This document shows positions 1 through 10,933 of a DNA stretch of 64,000 nucleotides, one piece after another; position 1 is the stretch's first letter, and the number at the start of each line of letters is the position of its first letter. The position numbers were made by a program, and so were the translations under genes. The notes beneath the pieces were generated by a model. That model made no database searches. It had not been told where the DNA came from and was given only the letters and a program-made list of their open reading frames with translations. Origin of the DNA: Darksidea phi (Eukaryota; Ascomycota; Dothideomycetes; Pleosporales; Lentitheciaceae); assembly GCA_030770425.1 (NCBI GenBank), contig JASJFT010000036.1, positions 124,001 to 188,000 of the forward strand. The letters are read 5' to 3'.

Positions 1-17
1 ACGAGTCGACGGCAATT

Positions 18-956
18 ATGAAACGCATACTAGCCTTCATCGCCGGATTTCTCGCACACCGAGCTGGCGCGCATGGCGGATGCTTGAACTACACCGTCGG
101 CGATACCTGGTATCCAGGGTACGCGTATACTAAGCTCCTTCACTTCACCCTATCCCATCCACTACAAACGCCTGCCTCTGCCATCCTGCTAACTAAACCC
201 AAGCTACTCTCCCTACGACGACGCTTCCTTCCAAGACGATGCCCCCTGGATGCCCCAACGAAAATGGATAACAGTCGACCCCATCTTCGAGACCAACAAC
301 ATATCGCTCTCCTGCAACGCGCCAGGGAATCCAGCGCGAGCATACATCCCTATAAAAGCCGGCGAGAACATCACCGCAGTCTATGCCTACTGGGTGCACA
401 CCGTCGGTCCAATGATCGTTTGGATGGCGCACTGCCCCAATGACAACTGCTATACTGCCAACTCGTCTACCCTTGACTGGTTCAAGATTGGACAAAAAGG
501 ACTTGAGGAGGGTACTATTGAGCTGGGGACTTGGTTCCAGAAGAGCTTTTCGAGATGGGATGGTATGCCGAGTTTGTGGAGTGAGACGGTGCCCAAGGGG
601 CTGAAAGCTGGGAGGTATCTGGTTAGACATGAGATTATCAGTTTGCACAGTGCGAATAGGCCGCAGTTCTATCCGGAGTGCGCCAATCTGGAGGTCAGTG
701 GGGCGGGGGAGAGGTATCCGGATGCTAGGTATATGGCCAAGATTCCAGGAGTGTGGAGTATGAATCGTGAGTTTTCACAGCTAGAGAAGAGACATATGAG
801 ACGTGGCTAATGCGGTGTAGAACCGGAGATCAATATTGATCCTTATGCACCAGGGGTTTCGAATAGCACGGTAAGCGTTGAATAGTTTGGAGAAGGGATA
901 CTGCTAATGCGGTGTAGATATACAACATTCCAGGGCCGCCGGTATGGACGGGTTAG
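18..956 (+). CDS. AA9 (former GH61) lytic polysaccharide monooxygenase, secreted
   Basis: Copper-dependent oxidative cleavage of cellulose or related beta-glucans outside the cell. Four exons join in frame: 18-118, 204-766, 821-870, 918-956 (250 aa). An 18-residue signal peptide ends just before HGGCLNYTVGD, leaving the N-terminal His of the AA9 copper brace. The second copper His lies in WVHTVGPMIVWMAHC. The third site, with the axial Tyr, is the HEIISLHSANRPQFYPEC region (His, Gln and Tyr all present). The C-terminus IYNIPGPPVWTG is a family hallmark and supports the last two introns. There is no CBM1 after the catalytic domain, so this is a single-domain form. Only 17 bases precede the ATG, so no promoter can be read. 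Introns 2 and 3 end in the same 15 bases. Substrate and C1/C4 preference cannot be told. Confidence 0.93.
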
Positions 957-1697
957 CAACGGTCGAATATTTCACACCTATTTTCTTCCAAAAATGTACT
1001 TTAGTCTCAGACTTACATCTTCAATGCCGCATCAATATGATGTGTTACAATACCCAAATCCTACTGCGCCCTAACATAACTATAGGTACAGTTTACCAAA
1101 TAGGTCTGGCAAAAGCGTTCACAAACTCGGGCCGTAGTAGTGCTAGGCTTCGTATTCGTGTTTTTGCCCTGGCGTCTAACAGCGCGGCGTGCATCAGGAT
1201 GAGATGCTCGGTGGATATTTTTCTTCATCCTCGTGACGAAACTTCTTGGCATACATCTATAATATGAGCGGGTTTGGAGCCTGTTCTTGAAGAGGAGACC
1301 AGGTCTGAAGGGAGTCTAAGAAAACTGGCACAATGACGTATTGCCTCTCGTGTATTGTCTAATCTGACTACAGAGATCTCTCCCCGATGTGTGCAAGCGT
1401 GACCCGCTGACGGTCCGTTCATGCTCCCCCCTTGTATGAAAAATTGCCATAGCAAAACAACCCACTAACGATCCGTTCATGCTACCCCCTTGTACTTTCC
1501 ACGCGTTGTCTAGGAATGGCTACACCCCAACAGGTGATGGACCCACCCTGTTAGCGTCTGGCTTTTTGAACGATATTTACCGGTACTTTTTGGACAACCG
1601 TCTTCGTTGCGCTAAGTTATGGATTGCTGCCTAGTACGTACCCACGCTCAATGTCCGTCTTCGCATTGACATCGTCTACCTCTAAGCTCTCGAAACC
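957..1697. other. Intergenic, one short imperfect direct repeat
   Basis: No gene recognised. It contains a direct repeat of about 35 bp (listed separately) in which the copies differ mainly by G-to-A changes. The remaining open frames are short and resemble nothing known to me. Confidence 0.5.
1401..1494 (+). repeat. Imperfect direct repeat, two copies 58 bp apart
   Basis: Copy 1 is about 1401-1436 and copy 2 about 1459-1494. Both contain TCCGTTCATGCT followed by a C-run and CTTGTA. Ahead of that core, copy 2 has A where copy 1 has G at three positions (CGCTGACGG versus CACTAACGA). This one-directional transition pattern is compatible with RIP-type decay, but the copies are too short to be certain. 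Confidence 0.6.
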
Positions 1698-2710
1698 ATG
1701 GCTTCCGAAAACGCTGCAGACGGTGCGCAATCGCCAGAGCACAACATTCGAAACAAATCTCCCGTAGTAGTCACACCTCCCTCCAAGAATGCCGGGTTTC
1801 TGGGCGCTGTTGTCCGCTTCCCAGACGGTCCGCATTGGAAGTTGACAACGGTGTTGTCCTGCACCAAGTACCAGGACACAGGTCCGCCATACGAAGCAGT
1901 ACAGGTGTTCGCATGCACTCGCCTTGAGGATTCGAGTCACCAGTATGACGCCATGCGTTTGCATTTCCTTCCCGCTTTCTAAGGCAACCTCTAGGGTCGT
2001 AGGCAATTGGTACGGTCTTCGTTGACCGAGAGAAACGGGTTCTCTCATGTGAAGCTCAGTTAGCAAAGTCTCTGGAATCTGAACGCGCATTGGGCTTTCT
2101 CGAGACCGCACGGAAAAAGCTGTATAATGCCACGCATCCGGTGAAGGTGCCACATCACTACAAAGAGAACGAAATCGCTGCCTTGGGCCACCTTCGTAAG
2201 GCCAATTGCGCCAACGCCCCACAGCTCCTAGCTACGGTTAGGGACTTTCTGGAAGATGGTTTGCCTGACGTAGACAAGACGGCCATTGCGGGGGGCTACG
2301 TCGTTTACCAAAGCTCCCGGGAAGCGACTCGTTGACGAGGAATACTGGAGTCTTTCTGTTACCGAAAGAGATGAGATCCGGCCTGCATTCAAAGTCGCAT
2401 TAGAGTGAGTTATGCGATCTACGGCTTTTACACTTTATCGCCTCGCTGACATGTATGTAGAGAAGTCTGGGACTGTCGCATCTGCCCCAATGACTGCGCG
2501 TTGCGCAACATAATAAGGGATAAATCGGAGCGTAAATGGTATGCCGCACTTTCCCATCGCGGAGATCATCTAATATTTTCGGCTAGTTACATCGTCGACT
2601 TTGAAGATATCGCCGCCCTGAGCGCTACGGAATACGAGCCCGCTGCACAGTGGTCCGACTACGACCGGAAGAGGTGGGAGCTTGCGGAAGAACGCCGTAG
2701 CGAGAAATAA
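1698..2710 (+). pseudogene. Fungal kinase-like (PKL fold) gene, frameshifted
   Basis: The reading frames together resemble uncharacterised fungal kinase-like proteins with a late CRICPNDCALRNIIRDKSE segment (catalytic-loop-like, D..LRN) followed by YIVDFEDI (DFE, metal-binding-loop-like). From the ATG at 1698 one frame runs to about 1950. A second frame carries AQLAKSLESERALGFLE and, near 2300, GGYVV. The expected continuation KAPGKRLVDEEYWSL is in another frame, with no room for an intron, so I infer a small out-of-frame deletion near 2310. Plausible introns are 2405-2460 and about 2540-2588. The junction near 1950-2030 could not be fixed. The 3' end abuts a MITE-like element. Function unknown; probably a pseudogene, though a sequencing error at the shift is possible. 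Confidence 0.55.
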
Positions 2711-2715
2711 TTGAT

Positions 2716-3052
2716 ATGGATGTTCATAGCGGAGTCTCTTTTGTAGGGTCCGCATGAATCCCAGTACGAGTTTTTACACAGTAGAGGTATCCATGTATCT
2801 ATATTCCCCAAGCACGGCGTGTTAACTCATCGCTACCGCTATTGGAGTCTCCCAATGCTCTGCGGCTCGGCAGCACATGTCATTGCTCGTTGCCTTTCAA
2901 CATTCGAAAAATCACCTCATTGGTCTTACTATGGATAGCTCTATAGCTATATTATCGCGTACAAGGTGCAGGTATAGCACCTCTACTGTGTACGAACTTC
3001 TAGTGTGATTCGTGCGGACCTTGCGAAAGGAACTCCCACTATGCAAATCCAA
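2716..3052. mobile_element. MITE-like non-autonomous element with ~74-bp terminal inverted repeats
   Basis: The left arm 2716-2789 and right arm 2979-3052 are inverted copies. Both contain GGTCCGCA(T/C)GAATC and ACACAGTAGAGGT in matching order when one is reverse-complemented. The roughly 190 bp between them encodes nothing. The left arm begins 6 bp after the stop codon of the decayed kinase-like gene. A third arm of the same family is at 38725-38850. The superfamily is not clear from the termini and no target duplication was confirmed. Confidence 0.72.
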
Positions 3053-3233
3053 CCCAAATACAAATCTAAAACAAATATTGCCCAAGCTTAATTATCACGA
3101 ATGGAGATCTGTGTTTTTTGGTACACCAACCGACCGTTATGTGTAAGTCTCGCAAAAAGTCGTAGCTTTCCATGAACGTAGTTAATGCTAATTATACGAT
3201 ATGCCCTAAATACGCCAACCTCCTTCCCATTCT

Positions 3234-4654
3234 TCAACAGATTGTATCAGACCTTCTATCCGTAAGAGGTTGCGGGAATACTCCAGCATCGATAAGGGCA
3301 AAAAGGTCCCATTCATGCGCTCCATCTGTCTTGAAATTCCACCAAATCCACCCCTGCGTTCTCGCTTCGAACACACTCATTTGTGTCTCGATATACGCTC
3401 GTGTAGCCTCCTTATACTCGTCGCTCCATTGCCCAACATCATTCTGCCAGCCACATTGGCCCACAAATGTGCTTCCAGGGTATGTACCATCATATCTAGC
3501 ACCAACACCAAGCCCGTTGAGATACTTCGCGCAATCCGTCATAGCGCCTGTCCACTCACCAACAAAGGTCCATTTATCGCCGTTGGTATAGGCTGCAGCG
3601 GCGGTGCACACTTGTTGGCGGTGCTGCCAGGGCTGCATGGCGATGAGGCCGGTGTCGAAGACTTGATATTCGTGGTGGTCGATAGCGACGTTTTGCGCGT
3701 CGTTGTCTGAGGGGACGAGGAAACCGTTCCAAGCACCAGGTGTTTGGAACCCATCATGGAGAATGACAGGAATATCTGAAACATTGCGCACCTGGTTGAA
3801 ACCGTCACGGTAGAACTGGCGCGTTACTTCATAGCTCAGTTTGGGGTTCAAAGGCTCATTGAGTAGTTGAATCCCGATGACCACATCTTGGTAAGAGGGC
3901 TGCGCGTACTTGTTCGAGATAGTCTTGAGGACTTGAAGGGTTTGTTGTACAGTATTTCCACTTTGCCAGCCAGGCTGACCAACTCGTTGGCCGGAATTAT
4001 CGAAGCCGTTTTGCGAGCCGGGGGCACCGTGCAGGTCGATGATCACCTTAAGCCCAAGGCCTCTCGCCCAGTCGATGGCGGCATCCATGTAGGGCGCTGC
4101 ACCTTTTACATAAGGAGAGCCGAAAGTATCATATGCCCAATACCCGATTGGTATACGGACGAGATTGAAGCCTGAGTCAGCGATCTTTTTAAAGTCGTCC
4201 CATCTTGCCCAGGAGTTCCAATGTTGGGTTAGGATATTGAGCGCTGCGGTATGGCCGAGCTTCTCTCCTAGGGTATATTCGTCGATGATGTCATTGCGGC
4301 CAGTTTGTTCGAACAGCGAGGGTGTGATCCAGCTGGATATAAGGTTAGTACTTCAGCCAACAAGTCTGTGATTCGCGTACATACGGCTCTAGTACCAGCC
4401 AGCCTCCGATGTTGACGCCTCTTAGTTTCTCAGAGCCCCAGGCGAAAGCGACGCTTCTCTTTGTCCTACATGAAGTTAGCCGAGCCGTTTTGTGGCACTC
4501 GTGGCGTTCTAAAAGAAATGTCTCCGACTGCAACAAGCCCAACTCCTCTCCAGTCATCTGGGCCTCATCTTCCTACAATGAAACAGACTTACGCAGGAGC
4601 AGCGAGCGCAGATCCGCAGGCCAGAGCGGTAACCAAGATGCGTTTCAGTATCAT
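3234..4654 (-). CDS. GH5 exo-1,3-beta-glucanase, secreted
   Basis: Hydrolyses beta-1,3-glucan in cell-wall remodelling or nutrition. Three exons on the minus strand: 4654-4593, 4465-4385, 4332-3234 (413 aa). The ATG at 4654 gives a signal peptide MILKRILVTALACGSALAAP, and the next exon supplies a Lys-Arg pair suited to Kex2-type processing. RGVNIGGWLVLEPWITPS is the conserved N-terminal block of fungal ExgA/EXG1 enzymes. The acid/base Glu is in IQLLNEPLNP, the nucleophile Glu in FVGEWTGAMTDC, and WIWWNFKTD is the conserved C-terminal aromatic block. Both splice junctions restore these blocks exactly. Length is normal for the family (about 400 aa). The enzyme appears intact. Confidence 0.93.
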
Positions 4655-6305
4655 AACTGCTCTATTGTACTTCTCCGGATAGTAGGTTGACAGATGCGAG
4701 GGGAAAAATTTGTGGCAGCACAGAAACGAAAGCGGAATGTAGAAGACCAAAAGACAAAGAATAAAAATGTGAACAGAATGTCTCGGTAGCGACGCTCGCG
4801 TCGGGCAATTCAAAGTGATAGCGAACCGTGGGAACGAGGGACAGGGTCTGAATTAAGGACCGTGATGATCAAGGTTTGTTGCAGGTTTTCCCACGACAAC
4901 TGTTCGATTGACGTTGCCCGAGAAGAACGCAAGACAGTAAATTAGTTGGGTAAAATGATCTTATTGAACCACGTCGCATATCTTCATGACCACTGCGTTG
5001 GCGATAATGTGCGGTTAGACAAACGAAAAGGAGGATGCTTGCGTCGTGTTATGAATGTTGACCTACACCCTAAGGTTGCATTAATAGCATTCCTACGTGG
5101 ATTAGACCGGCGATGCCGATGGAGATAGTGGGTCGGCAAAACCATGCGGTCTGCACCTGGTAACCGTGAAAGAATCCGTGAAGGGGCCGAAAAAAGGGAC
5201 TACGCCGGCCTCGATAGGTCGGTGAACGGTCGCTTGCATCAATCTGAAACGCTTACAAGCATACGCCGGCAATAGGCTGATTGTCCGAGGGGCGGTTCCA
5301 AGATAGCAATCAAAAGATCGCCTCCACAGTAGAAAATTATGCTCAGGGAAAACGCGCATGCAAACTTGAAGCATGTGTTGTCGCCGGCAGATGTGGTTCA
5401 GGCACCGTCCATACCAGATACCCAGCTGCAAGTCAATCGTGACTTCTCCTGCGTGACATCATCAGATAACAATCCGTCTAATCGATATTTGTCGCATCAA
5501 GCAGGGTACTGTTGTTAGAGCGATGGCGTGTCATGTCTACGCAATTGTGGTGTTCGAGCTGTATGCCAACGTTGCACGACACCATACTACGCACAGTTCC
5601 CCCTGCCCCCTCCCCCACATACTCTACCCCCCATTTTATTTACATGGAGGAGGTAGGCCTAGCTGTAGCTATACTTACCATTAACGTTGTTTTTAGGTGT
5701 CTGATACGATCATGCGATGCTCGTATTCGTCGCCGGTAACCGAGGAGGGGGCTAGTTGCTGTAGGAGCTCGCTATTTATAGGGTGGGAAGGTTCATGGAT
5801 GCAAACGAACGACGAACGAGAGCACGAGAGCACTTCGCAAGAGCGTCAGGGACTGGACGACGGACTTGATGGCTGCGAAGACGAGAAGAGGTTGCTGGAA
5901 AATTGCGACAGCACGATGGAGCGCAAACAGGCACCTGCGCAGCTGTGGCTGGTGCCGTCGCACCCAGGCCCGAAGACCCTCAACTAAAGCTCAGTTTCGG
6001 CATCTACCTACTAGATCAAAGGTGAACGAGTTATTTTTTACATAGCTCAGCAACTTTGTCTCTGTGTGTCATCATGCTCAAACTCTTGGTCTAGAAATAC
6101 ATGCATGCTAGAAGAGAAGGGGCAGTTTATATGATCTACCCCAGATGTGCCAAGTATCTAGCATTGGGCCCCAATACCTACAAAACGCCTATCGAATGCT
6201 ATCTCGTCTCCGAGAACTTGGAAATAAATACTTTGGTGACGTCCTCGTTTGCCGTGCCGCTATGTTATCATGTCCTCAATCCCGTGTCCAAGGAAATTCG
6301 GTTGA
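4655..6305. other. Intergenic, 1.65 kb, no gene recognised
   Basis: This holds the 5' flank of the GH5 gene and the 3' flank of RAD50. There is a C-rich tract near 5600-5635. Several open frames up to about 110 codons exist on both strands, but none has a recognisable motif, a signal peptide or supporting splice signals. Confidence 0.5.
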
Positions 6306-9300
6306 TCAAGATACCTGTAAGCAGTTAGCAAATCTGACCCGGTTCCTAACTTCCAACCGCGAACAGGGTATACTCATGTGGGAGTGTAGTTACCTCAGAT
6401 ATATTTTGCATTTCGATGTACGACTGTTGATTGACATCTCGGCCTACACGCCAATATACATCCGTGTAGTCTGCGCAGTTCATCTCACGCAAGAACTGCT
6501 CGTCGTGCGTGATAACCAGGAGCTGGAAGTTGGCCTGCTTACGCCGAATCTGAATAATCTGGCTGAGGGATTCAGCGAGTCCCTTAATATTTTGCTGGTC
6601 GAGGTTGGTGGTAGGCTCGTCCAGCGCGATGAGGCCGCAATTGGTGCCGAAGCATTCTGCGAGCGCAAGGCGAATCACAATGCTGGCAAGGACCTTTTGG
6701 CCCGCACTGCAGCGACCGCGCATGTCCATTTCTGTCTGGTTCTTTATCATGACGACGCGGTAATTGTAGGAGCGGTTGCCGCGGCCAGTCTCGTTGTCGG
6801 AGCGGATGCGGACTGTGTCAACGTCAGTGCCCTGGTATGCGTTGCGCCAAAGCTCCTCAATGATGCGGTTGATCTCCTCCATTTTGAGCGAGTGATACTT
6901 CAAGATAGCTTGGTCAAGAGCACTTGCATAGCGCACAAGATCTTCGCAGGCGGCCTTTGTGGTTTCGACCTTGATGTGCATTTCACGGTACGTGCTCGCG
7001 GCGTCCTGATACTCCTGTTTATACTCCTCGATAAGTTCATTTAGCTGAATGTCCTTCTGCTTCAGGGTAGAGCTGAGCTCAATCCGCTCGGCGTTCAAGC
7101 GATGGTGTTCGTCAGTCCAGTGCTGGCCTTGATTTTGCCAGTGTGTTTGATCGTTTTCCGCATTCTGATCCTGCAGTTCCTGGATCTCCCTCTCGAGCGT
7201 TTCCAGAGCTCGCTTAGCCCTCCGGTACCGAAGGTTGTCGAAGATTGACTGCTTCGTGTGCTCGGTGCTGCTCAGAGTGTCCTCCATTTGCTTGACATCG
7301 CGTGCGACTTGCGACATGTCTTTTTCAATACGCTGGATTTCCTTTTTAAAATCCTCCATTTCTTGCCGAGTCTGAGCTAGGCGGTGGGGCCCACCTTTGT
7401 TGATGTATGCGGTAATCTCCTCCTCTGCACTGGCGAGCTGACGGACACTGTCCGAGAGCTTGGAAGATTGCTCGTGCAAGCTCTGTACCTTTTCAACGCC
7501 GCGACGGTTGACGGCGTCGTAGTTGACTTGCGCTTGCTCCATCTGGGGAAAGAGAGATTCAATTTCCGCATCCACACCACGAATCGCTTCCCGCTGCTTT
7601 GTGTTCTCAGCTCTATATTCCTCAATGCGCACCGCTAATGCTTGTTTCTCCTTCAAGCTAGCCTGTGCAGCACTCAGTTCAGCATTGATGTCGCGAACAC
7701 GAATCTCAAGCGTACTTGTGAGCTTTCGCGACTTTTCTCGCTCACTGGTAAGGCTTGATAGTGTCGCTTTGATACTGCGACTCTCCTCAGTGGCCTTCTG
7801 GAGATCGTCTCGGATAGCGTTGATTCCTCTAGAGAGCCCACCAGCTTTCTGCTTCTTTTTAAGACCATCGATCTCAGTCTCGAGTTCGCACACTTCGTTG
7901 TAGTATTTGAGGATGGACCGTACGTCCGCAGAAAGAGTATCGACCTCCTGCTTCGAGCTTTGTAGCTCATAGATGATGGCATCATGCTCCTCCAGCTCTT
8001 TGTTGATCACTTCACGCTCTGATATCAATCTCTCAAGCTCATTCTTGAGGGCGGGCAGTTCCGTGTCTCGCGCACGTACAGCCAACTCGTAGCTGGGTTT
8101 GGCATTTCGCACTGCCTCGAGCTCGGCGAATAGCTCGTCCGCGTTCTCTGCTGCAGCATTTTTTAGGGCTTTGGTGACAGTGTTCTCGAGACCGGAAATG
8201 AATCCAGCCCTTGTGAAATGTTCTGCTTTATCATCTTTCAAGGTACGCTTGCAGAGGCGGCATTGGTTGTGATCTTTTGCAACCTTTAAGCAGGCTTGCA
8301 TGTACTCCAGCTGAGCCTCGATCTTGGCCTGGTCAGAAGACGTCAACTCGTAGCTTTCTTCAAGCTCTGCTAAAGTTTCGTCAAAGTCAGAGATGTCGTC
8401 CTTTGAGATGGCATCTAATATAGTCTTCTCGTATTTCTGGAACTCTGCGCGCTTCTTCTTTTGCTCTGATTCAACATTGGATAACTTATATTTGAGGTTC
8501 TCGAGCTTGCTCAGAGCAATGTCACGTCGCGATTCTGCCTCCTTGACTTTGGTAGTCTTCTCTGATACAGCTCGCTGGAAGGCGTTTTCAAGGGTCGCAA
8601 CGTCCCAATCGGGGTCGACAAGCTTCGAGATGCGGGCGTCATGCACCTTCTTCATTGTTCCAAGGCTGTGCTTTGCTCCCTTGAGCTTATTCTGGGCAAA
8701 GTCGACCTGAGCAGTCTCGGCTGCAAGCTGGGTAGCCTCGACAAGCTCAGTCTCCAAGCGCTCCTTCTTTCCATCCACCGTCGAGACCATCCTGTCAGCA
8801 TCGTGTATCCGTTCGTCGTACTGACCATTGGCAGCAACAGAGATGGCTTTCCTCAGCTGCTCTTCGGTCTCTTGCTTCCGGTCCAAGAGAATCGCTTCAG
8901 CGCCTTCGTCGGTATGGATCTTGTTCATGGTCGTCTGCAGCTCAGATATTCGCTGGTCGTTTGCTGTAATTTGACTCTTGCTGATGTCCTTGCGTTGTTT
9001 CAAGCCCGACCTCTTTTCACCAAGCCGGTTAACCTCAGCCTGTGCCTGCTGGAGTTCTTCCTGGGCCTCTTTACGAGCACGTTCGAGGGCCTTGTCCTGC
9101 TCGCGCGAAAGCTTTCCTAGGAGCTGCTGAAAGTCGGCAATTTGATCGGCGGTGATATCGTGCTCAAAGCCGCTGATATTGTGGCGCATAGCAGTCTCCT
9201 TGATGAGATTCTCACGTTTCAGCAGATTACGCACGTGCTGGTCCTGCTCGGCCTCATGCTTGCCAACCTCACCCTGTTTCGCGCCAAGAGAGTTGCGGTA

Positions 9301-10409
9301 ACCCTGAAGGTCCTTTTGCAGCGCAAGATACTCCCCTTTGCGCTCGTCATGCTCTTCCTCATAGTGTTGCACACGCTCTTGATACTGCTCCAGCATCGTC
9401 TCGAGCTCTTCATCGGTCTCGGCCAGTATCTTCAAATTATCCTCTAGCGACGTCACGTTCTCCTTGTTTGTCTGGAATGCGACACGCTTCCCATTCAGTT
9501 GCGCGATGAGTTGCTCAAATTTGGCGGCATGCGTGTAAGCCTCCGTGGCTCTCTGTTGCGCATCGTTGCACTCAGATTCGATGGCTTCAAATTTTGTCCT
9601 CAGCTCTTCCATCTCATCAAAGAGCTTGGCTTGTTTCTTCTCGCTATTTTCGCCTCTGATCTTATTCTCCTTGGCGTGCTTCTCATTGGCCTGGTAGGTA
9701 GCCAGCTCGTGAACTTGCTGCTTTCGGATCGCTCTGATGTTGTCGATGGCCTTGGTGTACTTCTCCGCCTCGAAGATGGAATCGAACTTCTTCTTCAAGT
9801 TGGAAGGCTCGCTCATGGGCCACAAGCTATCGTCCTGATGGCAAAAGATGACGTTCTCTAGGATGGCTTTTGACACGCCAAGATACTGCGGTAGAATCTG
9901 GTCCAGCTCGGCGACGCGAGAGGAGATGGTCTCCGTGAGACCGTCTCGCTTCATCTCCAACGAGCCCTCGAGGGTTTTTTGACTCCGCGTCGTCTTCTTC
10001 AAGGTGACCTGCAGGCTGCGAGTGGCGACCATGCGGACACCAGACGTGGACTGGAAGCCGAGCTTGACTTGGGCCATCGTCTCTTTCTCACCCACCAACT
10101 TCGGATCGTGGATGAATGCACCTCCGGTCTTGCTGTTGGACGGTAGCTCACCGGTAGTCGCAAACTTGAGGCATTCGATGATGGTCTGGCGCAACGTTAG
10201 TGACGTTTAGCTCCTGTGCCGGATGCCGCTTCTTACCGTTTTGCCAGAGCCATTCCAACCGACAATGAGAGTCAAGGGCGCATTGAATCGTATCACCTCG
10301 CCATGTGTGGGCCCGAATGAGCGGATGCTACACCCGTCAGCATGTGACAAGCTACACAGGGGCGGAACGAGACTTGCCCCATGATCTGCATGCGATCGAT
10401 TTTCGACAT
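6306..10409 (-). CDS. rad50: DNA double-strand-break repair protein Rad50 (SMC-like ATPase)
   Basis: ATPase of the Mre11-Rad50-Nbs1 complex in the nucleus, for break sensing, end resection and telomere upkeep. Four exons: 10409-10378, 10327-10237, 10185-6394, 6314-6306 (1307 aa, normal for the family). The start reads [17 protein letters not shown]. Walker A is GWNGSGKT (about residues 34-41). Next come long heptad coiled coils interrupted by the zinc hook CRLC (about residue 681), then the ABC signature [10 protein letters not shown], and Walker B with D-loop [11 protein letters not shown]. Intron 1 uses a GC donor (GCAAGT) and is needed to join MQIMG to IRSFGP. The last exon is only 9 nt, adding Val-Ser-stop after NISE; read-through of that intron would add about 14 residues instead. 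Head to head with WC-2 at a distance of 524 bp. Confidence 0.96.
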
Positions 10410-10933
10410 GTTGGGGTATGCGCTGTCCGCCGCGCGCACTTCCCCAGTGACTGGTGGCTTGCTTGCTATTTACCACCCCTGAGAATGGAGCATCTGGTGT
10501 TCCGCGGTGTGTCGTGGGCAGGAGTTTGGTGGGCTGCGGCCTGATCAAGACCTGACGCGAGCGCACGGACCTATCATGACGCCTGCTCACGTGTGCATCT
10601 AGATCTGTACTAGGGGTGAGGGCACCAATCGACGCGCCGTGATTGGCCCGGAGCCGAGCCATCGGATTTGCTGAAATGCGATGATGAAAGCTCCGTCATG
10701 TAGGTGCACTTGTGCTGATCCGGTCCGCAAAGGCGGTGAACGCTCGATACTGCTCCTCCACCCGTCCCGACATCCCGCGCAGTCCACGGTCGTAGGAGCG
10801 GCCGTGGGAATCGTCCGCCATGTACCAGAATGGCGGCTCCCTCCGCGCTGAGGTTCGCCCGTGTCCCCGCATGCCAGCTCCTCACAAGGGTCCGGCCACA
10901 GTTGTACGATGAAGCTAACACACTCCGATCTAG
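10410..10933. promoter_or_regulatory. Shared divergent promoter region, RAD50 / WC-2
   Basis: 524 bp between the two start codons, which point away from each other. Just before the WC-2 ATG the sequence reads GCTAAC, then CTAG. That is a branch-point and acceptor pair and suggests the ATG sits just after a 5'-UTR intron. No clear TATA box was seen. Shared regulation is an inference from the arrangement only. Confidence 0.45.

Noticed and set aside
5102..5431. 109-codon minus-strand frame between GH5 and RAD50
   Set aside because: No motif, unusual composition and no splice or start support.
6145..7044. 299-codon plus-strand frame antisense to RAD50
   Set aside because: Lies opposite the conserved ATPase end of RAD50; codons mirror the real gene and no motif is present.
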